A stretch of 64,000 nucleotides of DNA from Seminavis robusta (Eukaryota > Bacillariophyta > Bacillariophyceae > Naviculales > Naviculaceae), in assembly GCA_903772945.1 (NCBI GenBank), contig CAICTM010000174.1, forward strand, positions 36,768-100,767, written 5' to 3'. Positions 1 to 10,571 of this stretch are shown here, in pieces (position 1 is the first letter of the stretch; every line of letters begins with the position of its first letter). A model generated the notes under the pieces. The model searched no databases. It had not been told where the DNA came from and was given only the letters and a program-made list of their open reading frames with translations. The translations under genes and the position numbers were made by a program.

Positions 1-1539
1 TCTATCCACCTCCACGTTTTTATCCTTATTTTTTTCAGACTTTTTGTTTTCGTTCATTCCCTCCTGCCTGCGTCCTCTGTAAACGCCAACAACTTCACGC
101 GCCGCCTTTGTGTCTGTCGTCCGTTGATTCTTGATTACAGTCCTTGGGCGTCTCCTTGGTGCCTTTGTTGGCTCGGGAGGAACTCTAACGGACACGATCT
201 TCAATTTGCCGGGATATTTTGTACTTTCTGCAAACGCGTATTCATATCCTCCTTTCGCACCAGGGCATTTGATTCGGATCTCCTTTTCAGGGAGCTCGGT
301 CTTTGTGTTGTTGATAACGTATTTCAAAATATGGCGAAGTCGTCGTGTCCTGTTGACACTGAGGCCGTGATTCTCATAGGTCTGCATGAGAAAAGTCTCA
401 GGGTTGAGTACACCCTGCAAACAATACTCTGGAGTAGATTTCGTGCAGTTGCCAGGTTTCGAAATCGCTTCGTAACGACGGAAAGGGAGGCTGAAATAAG
501 GTTTGGCTGCATCACGAGAAACGACAGCAAATCGATCGTTCATCCCAGCCCAACACCGGCAGTCGCTGCTCATGATGGTTTTCTTTGTAACTGGCATGAT
601 TTGGCTCAAATCCCACGGCTCCAAGAATGCAGCGTCGTCTCGAATCCTCATGACGAGTTGGTAAGTCATATGGTACTCCTTTTCGGCACGCTTCATGACA
701 TCGTAGCATTCGTTGAGGGTTTCAAACTGCCGCGCGTGATTTTTCGTTCGTACCATTTGAAATGCTTTTCCGAGATTTTTCTTATCCAAGAGTCCCATGT
801 AGAGGAAAGACACGGCAGGGTCTGGATTCTGAGTAGTTGCATTTCGTGTGAGCACATGGTAGCCTCGGGATTCCAATTTTTCCACAGCTTTGGCGAACGA
901 TGGCAATTCCGACGTTGTTGTGATGGTCTCGTTGTTTGTGAAGAACGTCTGATTTTTGTCATCTGTCAACAGCAAAGCCACGTGAATTGTGTAGCCATCC
1001 TTGGACAAGGGATCCATCAAGGTCTGCATCTTTCTGGCGAGAATCAATCGCTGCAGCTGTCCCGTGACGCACAAAAAGATATGCTTTGAGCCGCGTTTGC
1101 GGGTGCTGTGGGGGATGATTTCGTCAATGATCAGTGGCTGGGGAGTCGGGTCGATGTTCAGCACGCTGCGTTCGGGGTCGCTTTCGGGGTCACTACTGTC
1201 GGGGATGATTTCGTCAATGCCCAGTGGCTGAGGATACGGGTCGACGTTCAGCGTGCTGCTGCTCGAGGCAGTATTTGAGTTGCTTTCGGGGTCGTTTTCT
1301 TCAATAATCAGAGGCTGGGGATACTTCGGGCTGTTGTCGGGGCTGTTGTCGCGGCTGCTGTCGGCGTTACTTTCGGTGTTACTTTCTGCGTTGTTTTCTT
1401 CAATGTCCATTGGCTGAGGATACGGGTCGACTTTCAGCATGCTGCTCGAGGCAATCAGGAAGAAGACACATAAAGCAGCCACAACAGCCAAAGAGCCCCT
1501 GATGACGGATCTTCCCCTGGAGTGTTGTCCCTGCCGCAT
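1..1539 (-). CDS. Type II membrane glycosyltransferase-like protein (3' end outside window)
   Basis: An open frame of 513 codons starts at the ATG at 1537-1539 and is still open at base 1, so the C-terminus is missing. A basic cytosolic tail is followed by one hydrophobic segment (about residues 17-32, SLAVVAALCVFFLIAS) and an acidic Ser/Asn/Asp/Pro-rich stem. The stem contains four imperfect copies of a (V/I)DP(Y)PQP..I(D/E)E unit. A globular region then begins at KHIFLCVTGQLQRL. It carries LVMRIRDDAAFLEP and a CRCWAGMNDRFAVVS stretch. Signal anchor, stem and lumenal domain fit a Golgi type II enzyme; the R-x-R-D-D and DRF motifs recall nucleotide-sugar transferase-like domains of uncertain activity. 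The C-terminal part turns very basic. A 321-codon frame on the other strand is a shadow. Being a gene is well supported; the enzymatic role is inference. Confidence 0.75.
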   Translation of the reverse strand, partial: MRQGQHSRGRSVIRGSLAVVAALCVFFLIASSSMLKVDPYPQPMDIEENNAESNTESNADSSRDNSPDNSPKYPQPLIIEENDPESNSNTASSSSTLNVDPYPQPLGIDEIIPDSSDPESDPERSVLNIDPTPQPLIIDEIIPHSTRKRGSKHIFLCVTGQLQRLILARKMQTLMDPLSKDGYTIHVALLLTDDKNQTFFTNNETITTTSELPSFAKAVEKLESRGYHVLTRNATTQNPDPAVSFLYMGLLDKKNLGKAFQMVRTKNHARQFETLNECYDVMKRAEKEYHMTYQLVMRIRDDAAFLEPWDLSQIMPVTKKTIMSSDCRCWAGMNDRFAVVSRDAAKPYFSLPFRRYEAISKPGNCTKSTPEYCLQGVLNPETFLMQTYENHGLSVNRTRRLRHILKYVINNTKTELPEKEIRIKCPGAKGGYEYAFAESTKYPGKLKIVSVRVPPEPTKAPRRRPRTVIKNQRTTDTKAAREVVGVYRGRRQEGMNENKKSEKNKDKNVEVDR

Positions 1540-2205
1540 TGCTCTGCTCTGTACAGGGCGTTCAAATATTACAACATGTGGTCAAATATACACTTCACCC
1601 CCAGCGACTTGCGCGATTGGTTGTCCATGCATAGAGAGGAGGTGTTCCAAAGGAGGCTTGCAATGACGGGAAGGAAGAATCGAATCGAATCTCTGTCGAC
1701 TTTGTGCATTGGTTTTGTTGCTTGCTACTCGCCACTCAACAACTGGATCCATCCAACCACTGGATAGCACGACTCGTGAGTGGAAGTCCCAGTGAGTCCC
1801 TGTCCAGTTGTACTATCACGTTTGAACGGAATACCACTGTTTAATCATTTTCAGCACAAAAGCCAGTGAAAAGGAGTATAGTACAAGCATAGAATGAAAA
1901 CTCAAGTGTCAAATCCAGTGGTTGGGTTGCGAGTAGCTTGTGTCGCTCCAGGCGTTGTGTCTTGTGTCTCGCGGTGTCTTTTCACGATCCGTTGATTTCT
2001 CCAAATTCAAAAAGCATAAGGTCATTATTTTCTTGGTGGTTTTGTCAATTTTGATAAACAAAAGCAGGAAAAAAGCAGTTCAACTTTGAACGGTTAATAT
2101 TAACCAGCAGAGCTATTAAAACACAGTACTTCCGAAAGTTTGGGAGAGTCTCGTACTTCCGTCTGCGTGCCAATGTACCTGGTACAGTGGTGCTGGTACA
2201 GGGGG
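1540..2205. other. Intergenic, no gene seen
   Basis: This is the upstream region of the glycosyltransferase-like gene and the left flank of the Harbinger-like element. Short open frames on both strands show no recognisable composition or motif. Confidence 0.5.
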
Positions 2206-2227
2206 GGGGGGTGCCTCAAACCAACTC
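2206..2227 (+). repeat. Left terminal inverted repeat
   Basis: G-tract followed by TGCCTCAAACCAACTC; exact inverted partner at 4045-4066. Confidence 0.8.
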
Positions 2228-2420
2228 CACTCGGCTGACTGTTTCCTAAACTGTCCTAAGATATCCACAACCAACTTTTTCAATGTTGTTTCTGTTACTA
2301 ATGTTAGCCTATGCATTTCCCTATTCATTAATTCATTGCCCCCATCACCACTTGCTGCTGTTGTCATTGTTGTAGTTGCAGTTGCCCTAACCCATCACTG
2401 TTGTTGTTGTTGTTGTTGTC

Positions 2421-3020
2421 TTAGCCAAAGAGGAAAGACATGAAGCCAAAATAGGAAGAAGAAGGAGGCTTCTTGGGAGTGGCAGCCCGCTTCTTGGGAG
2501 TAGAGGGCTTCTTGCCTCCATCCATGTCAACGTCATCATCACCATCACCGCTACCCTTCTTGGGGGTGGTACGCGGCTTCTTGGCACGGCCACCTCCACC
2601 ACCAAAATTGTCAAAATCATGGTAGTCGTCGTCATCACATTCGTCCCACGATCCATCAATGCGGAGGCCACCACTTTTTCCACGGAACTGGCGAGGCCTG
2701 TCTTCCTTGAAGAACACAGTGACCACATAGGATGGAGCAACCGTGGCACCACTGCCAGTGGAGCTAATGTGATCAATCTCATGGAGGGATTGATGATCGC
2801 GAACTGGGCGTTCACGGAGGCCAAGCGCCCATGGATCAAGAGCCACAAGCTCACTCTTCCGCCCATCCGGCCAGGGGACAGTCACGTCCTCTTTCTCATA
2901 ATCAACACCAGCAGCAGTGTCCATCCAGCACACATCATCAAGCTCGGTGGCAATGCGGACTGCCAAATCCGTATTCTGGTCCTTCCAACGCTGCTTGCAA
3001 AGGGAGATACCCTTGCTGAG
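2421..3020 (-). CDS. Second protein of the Harbinger-like element (5' end unresolved)
   Basis: The minus-strand frame ending at 2421 reads like a real protein. It contains LCKQRWKDQNTDLAVRIATE, then a region with WPDGRKSELVALDPWALG and a YVVTVFFKEDRPRQFRGKSG segment. An acidic linker and Gly stretch follow, then a Lys/Pro-rich tail with repeated TPKK motifs (APKKP-like, nuclear in character) ending YFGFMSFLFG. There is no ATG in frame from 2966 to beyond 3200; the frame stays open opposite the transposase, so the true start must come from a spliced upstream exon or is lost. An acceptor-like CAG lies near 3020. In PIF/Harbinger elements a second, Myb-like protein assists the transposase. I cannot show a Myb fold here, so that role is inferred from position only. 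Confidence 0.5.
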   Translation of the reverse strand, partial: LSKGISLCKQRWKDQNTDLAVRIATELDDVCWMDTAAGVDYEKEDVTVPWPDGRKSELVALDPWALGLRERPVRDHQSLHEIDHISSTGSGATVAPSYVVTVFFKEDRPRQFRGKSGGLRIDGSWDECDDDDYHDFDNFGGGGGRAKKPRTTPKKGSGDGDDDVDMDGGKKPSTPKKRAATPKKPPSSSYFGFMSFLFG

Positions 3021-3049
3021 TTCCGGGGCAATGTCACATTCAACATGGC

Positions 3050-3718
3050 AGGAGTGGTCGAAAACACCTTTCGAAAGTTTATTTGGATTGTGATTCCCTT
3101 GCTTTGTGGGTTGGTTCCTCGAGTGGTAAGTCGCTGGCTCATGCCCTGCAATTGCTCGCTCCTTTCTGCTGCTAACCTGTCTTGTTTCAGATGAAGTTGT
3201 CAGGTCGATTCCTCGCAGACAAAGGCCGGACGTGCAAGTTGACTGTGGACTGCACTGATTGCATGCTATTGGAACCTTCCCCTTTCTCCAAGAAGTGGCA
3301 CTGCTTCAAGCACAAGTGTGCTGGTTATCGCTATGAGGTTGGCGTCTGCATCCAAACCGGCTACATTGTCTGGATCAATGGTCCTTTCAAATGTGGCACC
3401 TGGAATGACTTGAGCATCTTCCGTCGCAATCTGAAGCATCGGTTACTTCCTGGTGAGATGGTGGAGTGCGATGCTGGCTACCGGGGTGACCCAAAATGCC
3501 GCCACAAGCACGTCTTTCTCACCGATCGTGATGCTCGTGCCAAGGCACGTGCCCGGGCCCGCCATGAGAATGTCAACAGCGAAATCAAGAAGTGGAAGTG
3601 CACGGCCACACCATGGCGGCACGAAAGGGCAAAGCACAAGCTGTGCTTTGAGGCGGTGGCCGTGCTTACCCAAATCGGGTTCCAGGTGCACGGCATTCCC
3701 CACCATGTCACTTACTAG
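3050..3718 (+). CDS. PIF/Harbinger-like DDE transposase (5' part unclear)
   Basis: Two exons are evident: one ending at 3125 (reading ENTFRKFIWIVIPLL...PRV) and one at 3191-3718, joined across a 65-nt intron, GTAAGT...TTTCAG. The protein is a DDE superfamily endonuclease. The first Asp lies in LTVDCTDC, the second in VECDAGYRGD, and the Glu in RHENVNSEIKKW, separated by GYRYEVGVCIQTGYIVWINGPF, which is typical of this family in diatoms. It would excise and reinsert the surrounding element by acting on its inverted repeats. Upstream of about 3050 the plus frame is open but overlaps the more convincing minus-strand protein, so the N-terminal coding part is uncertain or truncated. The stop is TAG at 3716-3718. 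Confidence 0.75.
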
Positions 3719-4044
3719 CTAGTTGGTGGCGACGGCGGCAGCAGGATCGAAGCCTGATAGAGACTTTTTGCTTTGTTCTGCTTGGTTTGAAGAGTTTTAC
3801 TTCAGAGCAAAGAGTTTCTTTCAGGCTTCTTCTCTGCTGTTTACTCTACAATCTGTGGCAATGGGAATGGGAAATTTTAATCTAGAGTTAGCAGTTGCAC
3901 CACCACCATCTTTTTTGTTTTTCTCGTTTAGCTGCTATAGCAGCCTCAATAACTAGCTAGGCAACCACCTGGAACAAACCACCTCTCGAGCCACCAGGCG
4001 TCTTCCGGTAGTGGAAGACAGTAGAGGACATAATCAGTTATGCA

Positions 4045-4066
4045 GAGTTGGTTTGAGGCACCCCCC
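4045..4066 (-). repeat. Right terminal inverted repeat
   Basis: GAGTTGGTTTGAGGCA followed by six C; exact inverted partner of 2206-2227. Confidence 0.8.
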
Positions 4067-4949
4067 GGTACCAAGTACCACCCGTAAAAGACCGTGCACC
4101 GAACGGTATCGTCGACGACATGCCAATAAAGGAGTGTTTGCTTGGAGAGGGAGAGAGAGAGAAACACAAGTTTGAGTAGCAGGGGGTCTAGCTACACGTC
4201 TACCGGCACGTTCTACGGAAACCGAGGGGGCGGGGCAGGCTTATTCGGTACAGAAGATGCAGAGTTTGGGACTGGGTCCGTGGGAGTGTCCTACCTGTTC
4301 TACCACGTCCTTTTCTGCATCCAGTTCAGTTTGCTTGAGTCTGTCGAATGCAGCAGTAGCTTTGTGTCCTCCATCACGTTTTCAGTCCGGGTTGCTTGTC
4401 AACCAGCATTCTTCAATCAATCCTTGCCACCGGTACCGGTAGGATGTCAAGTTAGTTCGGTGCAACACACACGATCAAGCTCAACCCGTTTGGCCTAAAT
4501 ACTGTCATGTGGTCTAGCTAGCCAGCGTGGCTATGCATACCGTAGTGCTACTAGTATGGTACGCCGTACCAGCGATCCCACCAACGACCAAAATTGAGAG
4601 GAAAAGGGGGCGAAACAGGGAAACGGGGTGGGACCGTGGGAATGCTCTCGCCGGACTGAACACCGGGAAATCTTTGGCGAGCAACGTGGTCTCGTTATTG
4701 GCGACCTTGGCGGCAAGTGTTCAATGACAGGAGGAGAAAAGGACCATCAGATCATCATCATCAAGAAGAAGCCCAAGGACTTTTGCTTTCCTTTCCTATC
4801 CCTGCCAGTTAGTTATTTATTTGCAGACCATAGCGCCGCCAGTGGTTGTGGTTGGTTGTTGCTCTTGCTTGCGCTTACTACAAGTCAGAGGGATCCCTTT
4901 ATCATTTTAAATTTATTTGACGAGTAACGAAAGAACTAACACAACAACA
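4067..4949. other. Intergenic, no gene seen
   Basis: This separates the transposon's right end from the acyl-CoA synthetase start. It holds scattered TACCGGTA/CCGGTACCGG and CTAGCTAG motifs and an AG-rich run near 4147-4166. No frame with protein-like composition was found. Confidence 0.5.
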
Positions 4950-7274
4950 ATGAGTCTGTTAACCGATATTCTGTTCACCCCCTTTGCGGTGCTTTTGCTG
5001 GCCATTGATATTTTGGTGAGTCAATTGAGCAAATTGGTTGTTTGGCTGGGAAGTTTTTTGTTTTTGATATTATGTTCTCATGCCTTTGTGTTTCCTCTTT
5101 TCATGATCTATTGGATGTCATGACAGGTTACCATTGTAACGGGTGGTTGGTTGGGCATTATCAAGAAATACTCTGGCAGTGGCGAAGAAAAGATGCGATC
5201 ACTTCCAGTGGATGGCGACCAGGTCCACCGCGTACACTATTCCAACACCTCTTCCAACCTGAATTCTGTTCCCGCTGAGGGCCACGAGACATGCTATGAT
5301 TTGGCCCTACATGGCTTTGAAACTTATCCCGACAATCCATGCATGGGAGAGCGAGAATATCTTGGCTATTACAAGGGCAACAAGAAAATCAGACATTTCA
5401 ATGGCAACAATGTCGCATGGCGAACCTACAAACAAGTCCAGCAGGAAGCATTCCAGTTTGGAGCTGCCCTCTGCGCTGCGGGTTTGCATGGGGCTCCATC
5501 CACCACCAATCTAGAGGAAATGACACTGCCTTGTCGAATTGCCATCTTTGAAAACTCGTGTCCCGAATGGATGATTGCTGCTGTGGGAGCCTTCACACAA
5601 TCCATCACCGTCTGTACCGTCTATGCTACACTGGGAATGAATGCGGTCACCCAGGTGGTTGCTACCAATCACATCAGCGTCATTTTGTGCAACAAACGAT
5701 CTGTCCAAGCCCTAGTCGACAATTGCAAGGAAAACCCAACACTCAAAACTATTGTCTATACCAACAATATGATAGGGCCAGACGATCATGTGGAACTTCC
5801 CAATGCACCTCCCGGTGTCACCATCATCTCCTTTGATGATTTTGTGGCATCTGGTGATCAGGAAGCATATCCTCCCGTACCACCCAAACCAGAGACGGCT
5901 GCCGTCTGTATGTACACTTCAGGATCTACGGGCGTTCCAAAGGGCGTCATTCTCAAGCATTCCGCCGTGGTTGCCGCGGCCGCATCAGCGACTACATTCT
6001 TGTCAGGATTTGAAGATCCCATTCGGCCGGGCGAAGAAGCACACGTTGGTTACCTGCCCCTGGCACATATTCTAGAAATGATGATTGAATTCTTTGCTCT
6101 GTACATGGGCGCATCTATTGGGTATGCCGATCACAAGACACTGTCCCCCACAGGCGCGTATCCAACGGGGGCTCTTCAGTGCTTTAAACCAACACTCATG
6201 TGTGGAGTGCCAAAAGTGTGGGATACCATGAAGAAAATTGCCGAAGGACGCATCCAGGGACGTACAATTTTGGGACAATTCCTTGTCAAGGTGGCCTTTG
6301 CCTGGCGCAAGTTTGCTCTCTCCCACGGATTTGATACACCCTTTTTGAAAATGCTCATCTTTTCTCGGTTCCGCGCCAACATTGGTGGACGGCTTCGGTA
6401 CGCTGTGTCGGGAGGAGGTGCTCTCAATCCAGAAGTGGAGGAGTTTTGCCGCATCGGATTTTGTGTCAAGTTTATGCAGGGATATGGCTTGACAGAGACG
6501 GCTGCAGCCTTGAGTGCCCAGGAACCGGATGATGTCAGATACGGCATTGCAGGAGGTCCGGTCCCCGGAATAGAGGCCAAGTTGGAATCCTGTCCTGACT
6601 TTATTGACAAGGCAGGCCAACCGTACTTGACAACAGATCGATTGGACGTCAATGGTGATCCCATCTGGGGAAGAGGAGAAATCCTTGCACGAGGAACCCC
6701 CCTATCGTCTGGATACTACATGATGCCAGACGTGACTGCTGAAGCCTTCGAGAAAGACGGCTGGTTCCACACCGGTGACATTGGGCAATGGACCAAAGAT
6801 GGCAGTCTCAAGATTGTGGACCGAAAGAAGAATCTAGTAAAACTCAAGGGTGGAGAATACATCGCGCTGGAAAAGATGGAAATGGTTTACGGCAATTCCA
6901 CCTTTGTAGACTCGGTGAATGGAGGCATTTGCTGCTACGGTGATGGGGATATGGATCGACCTGTGGCACTCTTGCAATTGCGAGAGGCTGCTGCCATGAA
7001 GTGGGCCAAGGCGAATGGAATCAACAAGGACTTTCAGACGCTTCTGAAATCGCCTGAGATGAACAAGGCGGTCTTGGATGATATGGCAAATGAGTTTAAG
7101 AAGAGTGGCGAACTGAGTCACCTGGAAAAGCTTGTCGCAGTGGAACTCCTAGCGTCGCCCTGGACACCTGAAAACAACTGTCTGACTGCGGCTAGCAAGC
7201 TGCAACGAAGTTTCATCCTACGACAATTTGAGAGTGTGTTCAATGACCTCAAGCCAAAGGGTATTTTTAATTAG
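4950..7274 (+). CDS. Long-chain acyl-CoA synthetase (two exons)
   Basis: Exon 1 is 4950-5015, the intron 5016-5126 (GTGAGT...GACAG, 111 nt), exon 2 5127-7274; the product is 737 residues, normal for eukaryotic ACSLs. The first 40 residues form a hydrophobic membrane anchor (LLTDILFTPFAVLLLAIDIL continuing over the splice). The adenylate-forming P-loop YTSGSTGVPKGV is at about 285-296, GYGLTET at about 474-480, the ATP-ribose Asp in HTGD at about 573, then the hinge/fatty-acyl signature region DGSLKIVDRKKNLVKLKGGEY. The enzyme activates long-chain fatty acids to acyl-CoA using ATP. The anchor suggests an ER, lipid-droplet or plastid-envelope membrane. The first ATG after an AACAACA leader in exon 1 was chosen because it adds the anchor and keeps frame. 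It is convergent with the RING gene downstream. Confidence 0.95.
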
Positions 7275-7687
7275 ATGGATCAATCAAGTTGTGGTGCAGC
7301 CCGTGTAACTCTAGTAGTAGCGAACCCAATCACACACTCAATATCAAAAAGAGTGAAACTCTTTTGCTGCTTGTTACTGGTAGCCAAGCTCTTCCAAAAG
7401 ACCCGTACCGTAGCATTGGGTAGCTGCCGCGCACGGTTTGGGAAGCTCCTTTCCAATGTTGGCTCGTTGTGGGCAAGCGCTGTCTTGTGGTGGTTGGGTT
7501 CATTGGTTTGCCGCTTCGATTTCCATGTCGGCGCTTGTGCTGGTGCTTATTGTCTCGAACCGTACGTTGTTTGAGGGGAGCTTCGTGGCAGTGTGAACCG
7601 CACGTACGGGGATGCATACTTCAGGCAACGCTATTAATGTGCAGCTACAACGTGCATTACAACTTTACGTACGGTACTGTAGAACAG
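7275..7687. other. Convergent intergenic spacer
   Basis: A 413-bp 3'-to-3' spacer between the acyl-CoA synthetase and the RING gene. It has GTACGT and TACCGTAC motifs but no gene. Confidence 0.5.
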
Positions 7688-9799
7688 CTAAGGCAAAGCT
7701 TCTCTCGCCAGTCCAGCCCTTGTCAACCTACGCCTCTGCCATCGGCCTTCTTCTTTTTGGAAATGCCTTGCGAGGGAAGACGCCGACGAGGCTGACGCAC
7801 AGTACGAGGATGACGATGATGGACGCGTCAGTCGGATGGAGACACACAGGTTCGTGCCAACGTTACAAAGAGGGCATGGAACGGATGAAGAAGCTGATGA
7901 ACCACGTCGACGTTTCGACTTTTCCCAGCCCGAAAAACACTTGGTGTGAAATGAATGGCCACAGGGAACGGCCACGCCCAACTCGGATTCTTCGTTCACC
8001 AAGGGGTCAAAGCAAACCACGCAAGTGTCCTGTGTTTGGGACGAAGACGACTGTTCTTCGAACTGCTTGACCAGTTCCTTGGCGCGCTCCAATTTGTTCA
8101 TAACTTTCACGAGTGCTTCGACTTCCTTTTTGAGTCGCACTTTCTCATTCTCTTGTCGTCTCTTTTCCCAAGTTTCTCGTTCCGTGATTTGAATGTCGTC
8201 TAGCTTGAGATGATCCAACTCTTGCTGGAATCGTTCGTCCTCTTTGACGCGCGCTACGTTTGTCTTGGCGAACTTTTCTTCCATTGCTGTGAGTTTCTGG
8301 CGATCCCTCGCGTCTTGCTTGGATTGTTCAACTCGGCGCTGGATAGAAAAGAAGGACTCTTCCAAGCGAGTCCGCTCCAATCGGATTCTTTGTTCTCGAC
8401 GCTGCAATGCGAGCTCATCTTGCTCCAACTCCATTTCAGCCTGATGACGTTCCCATTCTACGAGCTCTGCTTGGTGTTGTAAATAGGCTGTCTCTGCTTG
8501 GAGCCTCTGGCGCTCATACTCGGCAACACTCAGCACAGCACTGGCCGTCGAAGCATCTTCCCATGACGAGTCATCACAGAACAACTTTCCCGTAGCAACA
8601 GTGGTAGTACTTTGTCCCTTTCGCTTTCTCGAGGGTGGAGATCTCTTTTTGTTGCAAGACGACGAAGGGAGACTCTTGGATGATGCTGGAGATGGAGGTT
8701 TGGTGTCATTGTTCCCAGGGACCTTGCTGTCTTCGTCCGACCATGCTGGTGCAGCACAAGCAACCGCGGGCTTTGGTTGTAATGACGCAATTGTCGGAGC
8801 AGAGGCTTTGTATTTTGAAAATGATTTCCGGTTCCGTGTGCCTGTTGGAGGAGGCTTGGTCGCCTGCTGCTGCTGCTTGCTGTGATGGAAATCAGCGCGC
8901 GTTTGCCTGCTGGAATAATTGCTGCGAGTTTGTTGCGCGGCAACATCAAGGATTGCATCACTTCTGGAAGCTTCTGTGGGATTAGCCACTTGATTTGTTG
9001 ACGAGCTTTGTTCGTATTGTTTGCTGGTGACCCCAACCAAACTTTGAGGCCAAGCGTTGACCTCGCTATTGATAGTGCCTTGACCACCTGATTCAACAGT
9101 TGGTGTTGTCTCTTGTCTGCCCTGATTGTCAGTGTGGCTGTCACTCAAACCTGCAGAGGAAGATTGGTCATTCAGTTCCGAACTTTGCTGTTCTTGGTCT
9201 TCCTCTTGATTCGTAGCAGACCTGTCCAACACTGGCTCATCTTGCAAAGACCTCAAAGAATGTCCAAAACGTGGATTGTCATGTTGTTTGTTTGTGCTTC
9301 TTCGTCGTTCTTTCTTCCTTTCAATCATTTTGAGTTTTCGTTCATAGTTCACTTGGAGTTCCTTCAGATTGTTTTCCAAAGTTTGCACCGCCTTGGCATG
9401 TCGTTCTTCCACTTTTCCCCGTGCCGTTAGCCTAAGCTGTCGTTCTTCTTTCAACCAGGTTTGTTCAAACTCCCGTCGAGCAATTTCCTTTTCCAACGAG
9501 AGCTGTGTTCGACGACTGACCTCCTGAAACTCATGTTCCAACTTGGTGACCAGATTTTTGCTGCGACGGAGAGAGCTGTTGACCACGTTGGGAAGTCGAA
9601 TAAAGAGGTCGACAAATGCTTTGGTCGGTTGTTGACAAATCAAACAATTATTCTTTTTATTGTTGGCATGGGTGCACGCTTGGTGATAAATATGACCACA
9701 GCCCGTCGCCACTGCCACGGGCTTTTCGTCGTGGATGGATTCCCAACAGACGGGACACATAGTCTCCGTCTTGTCGTCATTGACGTCGAGCGACGACAT
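7688..9799 (-). CDS. Double-RING, coiled-coil protein (putative E3 ubiquitin ligase)
   Basis: This is a single-exon 703-residue protein. An N-terminal RING-H2 has ligands C15, C18, C34, H36, H39, C42, C52 and C55 (CPVC...CGHIYHQAC...CLIC). A second RING lies at about 593-645 (CVVC...CGHSFHTKCFSGW...CPLC). Between them are a long charged coiled coil (about 75-190), a Ser/Gln/Thr-rich disordered middle, and a second charged coiled coil rich in Glu, Arg and Gln (about 430-580). RING domains recruit ubiquitin-conjugating enzymes, so ubiquitin ligation is the natural inference. Two RINGs at opposite ends joined by coiled coils suggest a dimeric or antiparallel arrangement. The tail after the second RING is Ser- and Arg-rich. 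The gene is divergent from the glycosyltransferase at 10572. Confidence 0.88.
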   Translation of the reverse strand: MSSLDVNDDKTETMCPVCWESIHDEKPVAVATGCGHIYHQACTHANNKKNNCLICQQPTKAFVDLFIRLPNVVNSSLRRSKNLVTKLEHEFQEVSRRTQLSLEKEIARREFEQTWLKEERQLRLTARGKVEERHAKAVQTLENNLKELQVNYERKLKMIERKKERRRSTNKQHDNPRFGHSLRSLQDEPVLDRSATNQEEDQEQQSSELNDQSSSAGLSDSHTDNQGRQETTPTVESGGQGTINSEVNAWPQSLVGVTSKQYEQSSSTNQVANPTEASRSDAILDVAAQQTRSNYSSRQTRADFHHSKQQQQATKPPPTGTRNRKSFSKYKASAPTIASLQPKPAVACAAPAWSDEDSKVPGNNDTKPPSPASSKSLPSSSCNKKRSPPSRKRKGQSTTTVATGKLFCDDSSWEDASTASAVLSVAEYERQRLQAETAYLQHQAELVEWERHQAEMELEQDELALQRREQRIRLERTRLEESFFSIQRRVEQSKQDARDRQKLTAMEEKFAKTNVARVKEDERFQQELDHLKLDDIQITERETWEKRRQENEKVRLKKEVEALVKVMNKLERAKELVKQFEEQSSSSQTQDTCVVCFDPLVNEESELGVAVPCGHSFHTKCFSGWEKSKRRRGSSASSSVPCPLCNVGTNLCVSIRLTRPSSSSSYCASASSASSLARHFQKEEGRWQRRRLTRAGLAREALP

Positions 9800-10571
9800 G
9801 TTACTTGGTCAAAGGAAGCTAATCAAAGGAAGATTCGATTGGATGCGATGGTGGAAGTGATGTGTTCTGGGAATTCCGATCGAGTTCTGGATTCGATTCG
9901 AGTATCATTCAGGTTCTGCTAACTCCTGCTTGTGGTTGGTCCATCTTCTTCTTCTGAAGATGGGACCATTCCAATGACACTGCTACTATTCTAAAAGCTA
10001 CCAGCTCGCTGTGGTTGTCAGGTCTTCACTATAAAGACCTCCTCCGCTGTGCTACAGTCGTACCGCGACCGTACCATTGAGAGTGATCGAGAGCTTCTTG
10101 CAAAGTGATCGAGACGGGCTGCATTCTGAAGTGATCCGTTTGACGTCAGGCCGCACCTCATTTATTTTTGGTTTGGATTCAGGCCAAATTAGGGTGGAGG
10201 CTGTCCAAAAGCAGGCTGAGCTGGTCGAGCATTGACCGTTATTCAACTGCCAATATTCTCTTGCGCGGTACATTTGGTTCCTTTACTGTCGAACTGGCAC
10301 CAAAAGTGCCTTGAGCCTTCCTTTTTCAGTGGTCGACGTCTATCACTTTTTTGTGCGTTTCCCATTAAATTTTGAGGCAGCAACCATTCGCGGTTGCACT
10401 GCAGCAGGTTCAAAGCAAAAACAATCCGCGGTTCCACGCACCCATCTTTCCGAGGAGGTTACCAAAAGCACACGGTACAGGTATATATATAAAGGGGTCC
10501 CAGAGTATTGGAATAGTTCAAGAAGAGGATACCAAGACTTCGCTGCAGGTCATTTTTGCTAAACCAAGACC
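9800..10571. other. Divergent promoter region
   Basis: A 772-bp head-to-head spacer between the RING gene and the STELLO-like gene. A TATA box serves the plus-strand gene (separate entry). No gene seen. Confidence 0.5.
10482..10493 (+). promoter_or_regulatory. TATA box of the STELLO-like gene
   Basis: TATATATATAAA lies 79-90 nt upstream of the ATG at 10572, a usual distance for a short 5' leader. It is the clearest core promoter in the window. Confidence 0.6.

Larger units (their letters stand above)
2206..4066. mobile_element. PIF/Harbinger-like DNA transposon with terminal inverted repeats
   Basis: The left end (2206-2227, six G then TGCCTCAAACCAACTC) is repeated exactly in inverted orientation at 4045-4066, giving 22-bp perfect terminal inverted repeats 1.86 kb apart. 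Between them lie a DDE transposase on the plus strand and a second protein-like frame on the minus strand, the two-protein content expected of PIF/Harbinger elements. The left G tract is 11 long against 6 on the right, so the exact boundary and target duplication cannot be fixed by eye. Both flanks contain GGTAC. The transposase reading is clean, but its N-terminal part is unclear. Confidence 0.75.

Noticed and set aside
124-1089. 321-codon plus-strand frame
   Set aside because: It is antisense to the glycosyltransferase-like frame, which has anchor, stem and domain structure; the plus frame is Cys/His/Phe-rich without motifs.
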